From contig PBGQ01000038.1 in NCBI GenBank assembly GCA_002720125.1, positions 5,384-15,172 of the forward strand: 9,789 nt of DNA, read 5' to 3'. A program made the translations under genes and the position numbers. This stretch comes from Rickettsiales bacterium (GTDB lineage Bacteria; Pseudomonadota; Alphaproteobacteria; TMED109). Under the pieces are notes generated by a model. That model made no database searches. It was given only the letters and a program-made list of their open reading frames with translations, and was not told the origin of the DNA. Positions 6,055-9,789 of this stretch are shown here, in pieces; within the stretch, counting starts at the first letter, position 1; the number at the start of each line of letters is the position of its first letter.

Positions 6055-6633
6055 CTATGGAGCCACCCATTTGGCTTCAAGTAGATTTTTTTTATTATAA
6101 TTAAAAATAGCTCTTTTGTTTCCTTCTCTTGACAAGTATAACCAATCAATTTGCTGAACTTTAACATGGATTAAAGAAAAGTTTAAAAAGGCTTTTTTAT
6201 CATCAAGCAAAGGTATTTTTTCTTGAGATTTTAATTTTGTTCCTGGTTTAAATAAATACATATAATTGATTTTAGAATATTCAGGCATAGATTTCCAAAT
6301 CTTTTTTGTTTTTATTGAATTATTTTCTAAAGATCCTTTTCCATAACAAACAAATTGTACTTTTTTTTTAAAATCATAAAAATGTAAAGTTAAAGAACTA
6401 TTATTTTTTATTTCTATTGCCTTTTGACTTCGTTTATCTGTATAAAATATTAAAGTTTTTTTTTCCTTATCTACCTTTCTTATTATCATAGTCCTTACTT
6501 TTAAATACTTTTTACCGAGTGTAGCTAAAGCCGGACTATTGAAGGAAATATTTTTTTTTACGGTACCATTAACAATATGTTCCCATATATAGCTATTGAT
6601 TGATGTCAAGCTGTTATGAAATATTTCTTTCAT
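6055..6633 (-). CDS. Pyridoxamine 5'-phosphate oxidase-fold flavoprotein
   Basis: This 192-residue protein has the split-barrel FMN-binding fold of the PNPOx family. Visible signatures are RTMIIRKVD (47-55), FYTDKRSQKAIEI (63-75, with Ser69 and Lys71 as likely FMN-phosphate contacts), LTLHFYD (81-87), VQFVCYGKGSLE (92-103) and the C-terminal WLYLSREGNKRAIF (164-177), followed by AKWVAP at the very end. The last part matches the dimer-interface/FMN segment W-L-x-L-x-x-x-x-(N/H)-x-R-A of the family. True PdxH enzymes are usually longer at the N-terminus and carry a strict RRPPxxW-type tail, which is not seen. This is more likely a PNPOx-like protein of unknown substrate than the vitamin B6 enzyme. 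It starts 8 nt after the gmhA-like gene, without a visible Shine-Dalgarno, and lies 27 nt upstream of the hydratase. Confidence 0.85.
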   Translation of the reverse strand: MKEIFHNSLTSINSYIWEHIVNGTVKKNISFNSPALATLGKKYLKVRTMIIRKVDKEKKTLIFYTDKRSQKAIEIKNNSSLTLHFYDFKKKVQFVCYGKGSLENNSIKTKKIWKSMPEYSKINYMYLFKPGTKLKSQEKIPLLDDKKAFLNFSLIHVKVQQIDWLYLSREGNKRAIFNYNKKNLLEAKWVAP

Positions 6634-6641
6634 AATTAAAA

Positions 6642-7211
6642 TTATTTAATAATATTGCATTCAATTAAAACACACAAAATATGGATAATTATTATATGTA
6701 ATTCTTGAATATGGCATGTATCCTTTGCAGTGGCTTTTATACAAACATCACTATGTTTTAATAATTCTGAATTAAAATCACCAGTAAGAGCAATCACCTT
6801 TATGTTTTTTTCTTTAGCTTTGGTTGCTGCATTTAATACGTTTCTACTTTTTCCACTTGTGGAAATTGCAAAGAGAATATCACCTTGATTTCCTAAACCT
6901 TCTATTTGTCTGGAAAAAATTTTTGAAAAATCAAAATCGTTACTTATGGCCGTGATTGATGAAGTGTCTGTATTTAAAGCTATTGCAGGCAAAGATTTTC
7001 TATTTTTTTTAAATCTTCCAATAAGTTCTGCAGCAAAATGTTGAGCATCAGCTGCAGACCCGCCATTCCCACAAATTAAAATTTTTTTTCCATTATCAAA
7101 AGCTTCTTCTATCAAGCTAAAAGCTTTTAATATACTTTCTTTGTCACTATCCATAAACTCTCTAAGACAGTTAAGGCTTGAGATTAGATATTGATTAATA
7201 GTCTCGCTCAC
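6642..7211 (-). CDS. gmhA: Phosphoheptose isomerase-like SIS-domain protein
   Basis: This 189-residue SIS-domain protein fits GmhA, which converts sedoheptulose 7-phosphate to D-glycero-D-manno-heptose 7-phosphate for the lipopolysaccharide inner core. Motifs are CGNGGSAADAQHFAAELIG (47-65), LPAIALNTDTSSITAISND (74-92), RQIEGLG (101-107), ISTSGKSRNVL (116-126), LTGD (142-145) and TCHIQELHIIIIHILC (165-180). Residues matching the zinc/catalytic set of E. coli GmhA are His58, Glu62, Gln169 and His177. The start is GTG at 7211; GGGA lies 5 nt upstream inside the end of queF, and the queF stop is 2 nt away. No other heptose genes (gmhB, hldE, hldD) are in the window, so a paralogous sugar-phosphate isomerase such as DiaA is possible. 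The ENGGSAADAQH-type motif and C-terminal His favour GmhA. Confidence 0.88.
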   Translation of the reverse strand: MSETINQYLISSLNCLREFMDSDKESILKAFSLIEEAFDNGKKILICGNGGSAADAQHFAAELIGRFKKNRKSLPAIALNTDTSSITAISNDFDFSKIFSRQIEGLGNQGDILFAISTSGKSRNVLNAATKAKEKNIKVIALTGDFNSELLKHSDVCIKATAKDTCHIQELHIIIIHILCVLIECNIIK

Positions 7212-7213
7212 AT

Positions 7214-7666
7214 TTATCCCATTTGATTTTTTTTAATAAAATTACTAATCTCTGGAACAAAACAATTCTTCGGAATTTTTCCCGATTGCCAAAAAACATC
7301 TATAGGAATGCCACCTCTTGGAGCAAAAAAACCTGCTACTCTAAGCCAATTTGGCTTTGCTTGTTTTAAGATGTATTTCCCAATAAGAATGGTAACATCT
7401 TCGTGAAAAATGCCATAGTTTCTAAATGACTGTATAAATATTTTTAAAGATTTAGACTCTAAAAGCCATGTCTTTGGAACATAGTCAATGACTAAGGTAG
7501 CAAAATCAGGTTGGCTTGTTACTGGGCATATTGATGTAAACTCTGGAACTGTGAATCTTACACAATAATTAGAATTAGAATTATTATTTTCTAATTTGTC
7601 GAAAGTATAACCCAAAGGGTTATCTGGAGTTTTAATAATTTTCCCTAAAACCTTTTTTTTATTCAT
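7214..7666 (-). CDS. queF: NADPH-dependent 7-cyano-7-deazaguanine reductase (preQ0 reductase)
   Basis: This is a 150-residue, single-domain (YkvM/B. subtilis-type) QueF that reduces the nitrile of preQ0 to the aminomethyl of preQ1 in queuosine biosynthesis for tRNA wobble positions. Clear motifs are RFTVPEFTSICPVTSQPDFA (37-56) with nucleophilic Cys47 and general acid Asp54, the QueF signature ESKSLKIF (70-77), FRNYGIFHED (81-90) with substrate-binding His88-Glu89, and PRGGIPIDVFWQSG (~115-128). All catalytic residues are present. It is the first gene of the six-gene minus-strand cluster and is read divergently from the superoxide reductase-like gene. No Shine-Dalgarno precedes ATG 7666. Other queuosine genes (queC, queD, queE) are not in the window. 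Confidence 0.97.
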   Translation of the reverse strand: MNKKKVLGKIIKTPDNPLGYTFDKLENNNSNSNYCVRFTVPEFTSICPVTSQPDFATLVIDYVPKTWLLESKSLKIFIQSFRNYGIFHEDVTILIGKYILKQAKPNWLRVAGFFAPRGGIPIDVFWQSGKIPKNCFVPEISNFIKKNQMG

Positions 7667-7677
7667 AATTGCAATAT

Positions 7678-7683
7678 AGTATA
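7678..7683 (-). promoter_or_regulatory. Candidate -10 box for the queF cluster
   Basis: TATACT on the minus strand (7683-7678) ends 11 nt before ATG 7666. If used, transcription would start only a few bases before the start codon, in line with the absence of a Shine-Dalgarno. No good -35 box is visible at the right distance. Confidence 0.38.
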
Positions 7684-7697
7684 TTAATTATTATTTT

Positions 7698-7703
7698 TAT
7701 ACT
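7698..7703 (+). promoter_or_regulatory. Candidate -10 box for the superoxide reductase-like operon
   Basis: TATACT (7698-7703) ends 11 nt before ATG 7715, mirroring the box on the opposite strand. No convincing -35 element or ribosome-binding site is seen, so a leaderless or very short-leader transcript is inferred. Confidence 0.38.
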
Positions 7704-7714
7704 TAAATACTATT

Positions 7715-8161
7715 ATGTTAATAAAAAATTTTAAAAACTATAAGAGTTTTGTTTTACTTTTTTTATTTTTTACTTTTCAATCCACATTTATTACAGGTAA
7801 TTTAAAATCAGAAGATAATTCTTATATTATGAATGGTCCTTTGGCTGGAAGTTTATATTATACTTCAGAAAAACCTGGGAGATGGAAAAACCTTACCTCC
7901 TCACATAATCCCATAATATTAAAAAAAAATGATACGATTGAAATAACAACTAATCATGAAATGAGAGGCTTTGAGCATTATATTATTAAACATGTAGTCT
8001 TTGATAAAGAGTTCAATATAATATCAGAGAAAAAATTTGATCCGTCAAAATCTATTGCTAAATCAATTCATAATATTCGGGGTTATTCTGAAAAAATATA
8101 TGTTTTGAGCGTTTGCAATTTACATGACAGTTGGTTAAATTCAATATCTATAAATAAATGA
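7715..8161 (+). CDS. Exported superoxide reductase-like (desulfoferrodoxin iron-site) protein
   Basis: This 148-residue protein starts with a Sec-type signal (MLIKNFKNYK, then SFVLLFLFFTFQSTFITG), so the mature part should be periplasmic or membrane-tethered. The mature part carries the ligand pattern of superoxide reductase centre II: SSHNPIIL with His64, NHEMRGFEHYI with His81 and His88, and CNLHDSW with Cys134 and His137. Spacings of 17, 7, 46 and 3 residues resemble those of desulfoferrodoxin/neelaredoxin (20, 6, 41 and 3 in the Desulfoarculus enzyme), with one extra residue between the second and third His. By family knowledge this His4Cys iron reduces superoxide to hydrogen peroxide. 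The Glu-Lys that normally precedes the first His is replaced by Ser62-Ser63, so catalysis may differ. There is no rubredoxin-like domain. It overlaps the DUF3108 gene by 4 nt (ATGA). Confidence 0.75.
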   Translation: MLIKNFKNYKSFVLLFLFFTFQSTFITGNLKSEDNSYIMNGPLAGSLYYTSEKPGRWKNLTSSHNPIILKKNDTIEITTNHEMRGFEHYIIKHVVFDKEFNIISEKKFDPSKSIAKSIHNIRGYSEKIYVLSVCNLHDSWLNSISINK

Positions 8162-8985
8162 AAAAAAATTTTAAAATTATTATTAATCTATGCATAATTG
8201 CATTAAAAACTATTTTTACTTCAATTATAATTTTCACATTCTATAGTAAACTTTCATTTTCTAATGATTTTGAAGAGAATATAGAAATTAAATCATATAT
8301 TAGAGGAATTAATTTAGCTGACGCTGAAGCAATTATAAAAATAAAGAATGGTATTTATGATATAAAAATGCAGGCTAAAACTATAGGCATATTCTCCATA
8401 TTTTCTAATTGGGAACAAAAAATACTAGCGAATGGGAAATTCAGAAATTCAGAATTTTTCAGTAAAATGTATTACTCTGAAGATCGGCGTGAAAAAAAAA
8501 AGGGTCACATAAAAATAATCTTTAATAACGGGATTCCTAAACTGGTGTCGGCACAACCAAACCCCAAAGGAGATAAAAGAAGAAAGGAAATAGATACTAA
8601 ATTATTAGAAAATGTTGTTGGTCCAATCTCAGGCATACTGAATTTAGGACTAAATAACAATTGTAAAAAAAAATCCGATGTTTTTGACGGAAAAAGAAGA
8701 TATTCAATAGAACCTACGAAAATAAAGACTGAAATTTTAAAGGAAACAACTTTTTTAAAAAATAATGTTAAAGCGATAAAATGTTCTTTTAAAATTAATA
8801 AAATCGCAGGGTATACAGAGAAAGAAATAAAAAAATTTCCAAATGGAGGCTATCTTTGGCTAGCTAAATTTGAAAAATCTAATTTATATTTTCCAGTAAA
8901 ACTAAAAATTAAAAGTAGCTGGGGAAATTTTATATGTCTAATTAAAGAAAGGAAAAAAGAAGAATATGAAAGCAATTATATGTGA
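8158..8985 (+). CDS. DUF3108 exported protein
   Basis: This 275-residue protein has an N-terminal signal or anchor (MKKNFKIIINLCIIALK, hydrophobic to ~28) with a possible cleavage near SKLSFSN (~30-36). The remainder matches the alphaproteobacterial DUF3108 layout: a strand-rich start with IRGINLADAEAIIKIKNGIYDI (~48-69), TIGIFSIFSNW, VSAQPNPKGDKRRKEID (~130-146), Cys169 followed by VFDGKRRYSI (175-184), Cys209 in AIKCSFKINKIAGYTE (206-221), and a P-V-K-L near the C-terminus. DUF3108 is a predicted periplasmic beta-rich domain of unknown function; the paired cysteines may form a disulfide. Translation is probably coupled to the superoxide reductase-like gene through ATGA. The 3' end overlaps the quinone oxidoreductase start by 20 nt. 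Confidence 0.85.
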   Translation: MKKNFKIIINLCIIALKTIFTSIIIFTFYSKLSFSNDFEENIEIKSYIRGINLADAEAIIKIKNGIYDIKMQAKTIGIFSIFSNWEQKILANGKFRNSEFFSKMYYSEDRREKKKGHIKIIFNNGIPKLVSAQPNPKGDKRRKEIDTKLLENVVGPISGILNLGLNNNCKKKSDVFDGKRRYSIEPTKIKTEILKETTFLKNNVKAIKCSFKINKIAGYTEKEIKKFPNGGYLWLAKFEKSNLYFPVKLKIKSSWGNFICLIKERKKEEYESNYM

Positions 8986-9789
8986 AGAATGGTGTACACC
9001 TGAAGGATTAAAATTGAAAGAAGTAGATAGTCCAACTGTAACAGATGATACTGTAAAAATAGATATCCATGCAGCAGGTTTGAATTTTCCTGATACTTTA
9101 ATTATACAAGGAAAATATCAATTTAAGCCAGAATTTCCTTTTTCTCCAGGTTCAGAGTTAGCGGGGATTATTACAGAAACAGGTAAAAACGTCGAAACAT
9201 TCAAAAAAGGTGATAGAGTTATGGCTGCATTTAGCCATGGGGCTTTTGCAGAAGAGATATGTGTACCAGAAAAGAAATTAACAAGGATACCACCAGAAAT
9301 GGATTTTATAACTGCTGCTAGTATGAGTTTGACTTATGGAACATCTGCTTATGCTCTTTTTCAAAGGGCCAATATTAAAAAAGATGATGTTGTTTTAATT
9401 CATGGAGCTGCAGGAGGAGTAGGAATTACAGCTTTGGAAATAAGCAAGAACATTGGATCTACTGTAATTGTAACTGCAGGTACAGATAAAAAACTTTCTA
9501 CACTAAAGGATTATGGTGCTGATTATTGTATTAATTATTCATCTGGCGAATTTAAAGAAAAAGTGAAAGAATATACTAATGGAAAAGGAGCAGATATTAT
9601 TTATGATCCTGTTGGTGGTGACGTTTTTGACCAATCTCTAAGATGTATATCCTGGAATGGAAAATTACTAGTTATAGGATTTGCCTCAGGAAGGATAGCC
9701 TCTGCTCCTGCAAATTTACCTTTATTAAAGAATTGCTCAATAGTTGGAGTTTTTTGGGGAGCTTGGACTGAAAGAGAACCACAAGGTCA
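8966..9789 (+). CDS. NADPH:quinone oxidoreductase-type MDR enzyme (3' end outside window)
   Basis: The reading frame begins at ATG 8966, inside the last 20 nt of the DUF3108 gene, and continues open to the window end (274 codons plus 2 nt). It is a zinc-free medium-chain dehydrogenase/reductase of the quinone oxidoreductase branch. Motifs are AAGLNFPDTLIIQGKY (36-51), PGSELAGII (61-69), GDRVMA (82-87), ASMSLTYGTSAYAL (118-131), the Rossmann nucleotide loop HGAAGGVG (146-153), and DPVGGDVFDQSL (214-225). The typical family length is about 320-340, so about 50 residues are missing here. Members oxidise NADPH and reduce quinones or enone/acyl substrates. Its GLNFPDTL motif is common in proteobacterial proteins annotated as NADPH:quinone oxidoreductase, and an acyl-CoA reductase role is also possible. 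A-rich purine runs with GGA at 8951-8953 may serve as the ribosome site. Confidence 0.9.
   Translation, partial: MKAIICEEWCTPEGLKLKEVDSPTVTDDTVKIDIHAAGLNFPDTLIIQGKYQFKPEFPFSPGSELAGIITETGKNVETFKKGDRVMAAFSHGAFAEEICVPEKKLTRIPPEMDFITAASMSLTYGTSAYALFQRANIKKDDVVLIHGAAGGVGITALEISKNIGSTVIVTAGTDKKLSTLKDYGADYCINYSSGEFKEKVKEYTNGKGADIIYDPVGGDVFDQSLRCISWNGKLLVIGFASGRIASAPANLPLLKNCSIVGVFWGAWTEREPQG

Noticed and set aside
6055..6633. Assignment of the PNPOx-fold protein as PdxH
   Set aside because: The C-terminal segment and N-terminal length do not match the vitamin B6 oxidase closely enough, so only the fold-level call is kept.

Overview
The window looks like a compact, strongly A+T-rich chromosomal segment of a free-living, probably marine, planktonic bacterium. 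An alphaproteobacterial origin is most likely (inference). The supporting signs are the alpha-type start of protein-L-isoaspartate methyltransferase, a DUF3108 protein of the alphaproteobacterial sort, a tRNA-Cys without an encoded CCA, and very short intergenic spaces. No transposase, phage gene, CRISPR array or long repeat is visible. No stretch over 100 bp lacks a gene.

Left block (1-1860, minus strand): the 5' end of a pcm-like methyltransferase gene, a small protein with a C-terminal membrane anchor and no recognised family, and an Old Yellow Enzyme-type flavin oxidoreductase related to YqjM. A 100-bp divergent spacer follows.

Middle plus-strand block (1961-3626): tRNA-Cys(GCA) lies only 17 nt before a thiolase-fold protein of the SCP2-thiolase/lipid-transfer type. 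A DUF35 (zinc-ribbon/OB-fold) partner follows 3 nt later. The thiolase lacks the nucleophilic cysteine and the partner has lost three of four zinc ligands. The pair resembles aldolase/acyl-CoA complexes of the Ltp2-ChsH2 kind more than a true thiolase.

Large minus-strand cluster (7666 down to 3619): queF, a gmhA-like SIS isomerase, a PNPOx-fold flavoprotein, an enoyl-CoA hydratase/isomerase, a LinB-like haloalkane dehalogenase and an exported Sel1-like protein. Spacing is tight (2, 8 and 27 nt, then overlaps of 4 and 29 nt), so it is probably one transcript. The functions are mixed: tRNA modification, envelope sugar synthesis and acyl/organohalide metabolism. The hydratase-dehalogenase pair is the most tightly coupled.

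Right block (7715-9789, plus strand): an exported protein that carries the complete five-ligand iron site of superoxide reductase, a DUF3108 exported protein (4-nt overlap), and the first 274 codons of an NADPH:quinone oxidoreductase-type MDR enzyme (20-nt overlap). These probably form one operon. It is read divergently from queF across 48 bp in which both starts have a TATACT box exactly 11 nt upstream.

The most notable items are the exported superoxide reductase-like protein lacking the usual Glu-Lys pair, the cysteine-less thiolase with its degenerate zinc-ribbon partner, and the haloalkane dehalogenase translationally coupled to a hydratase with an altered active site.
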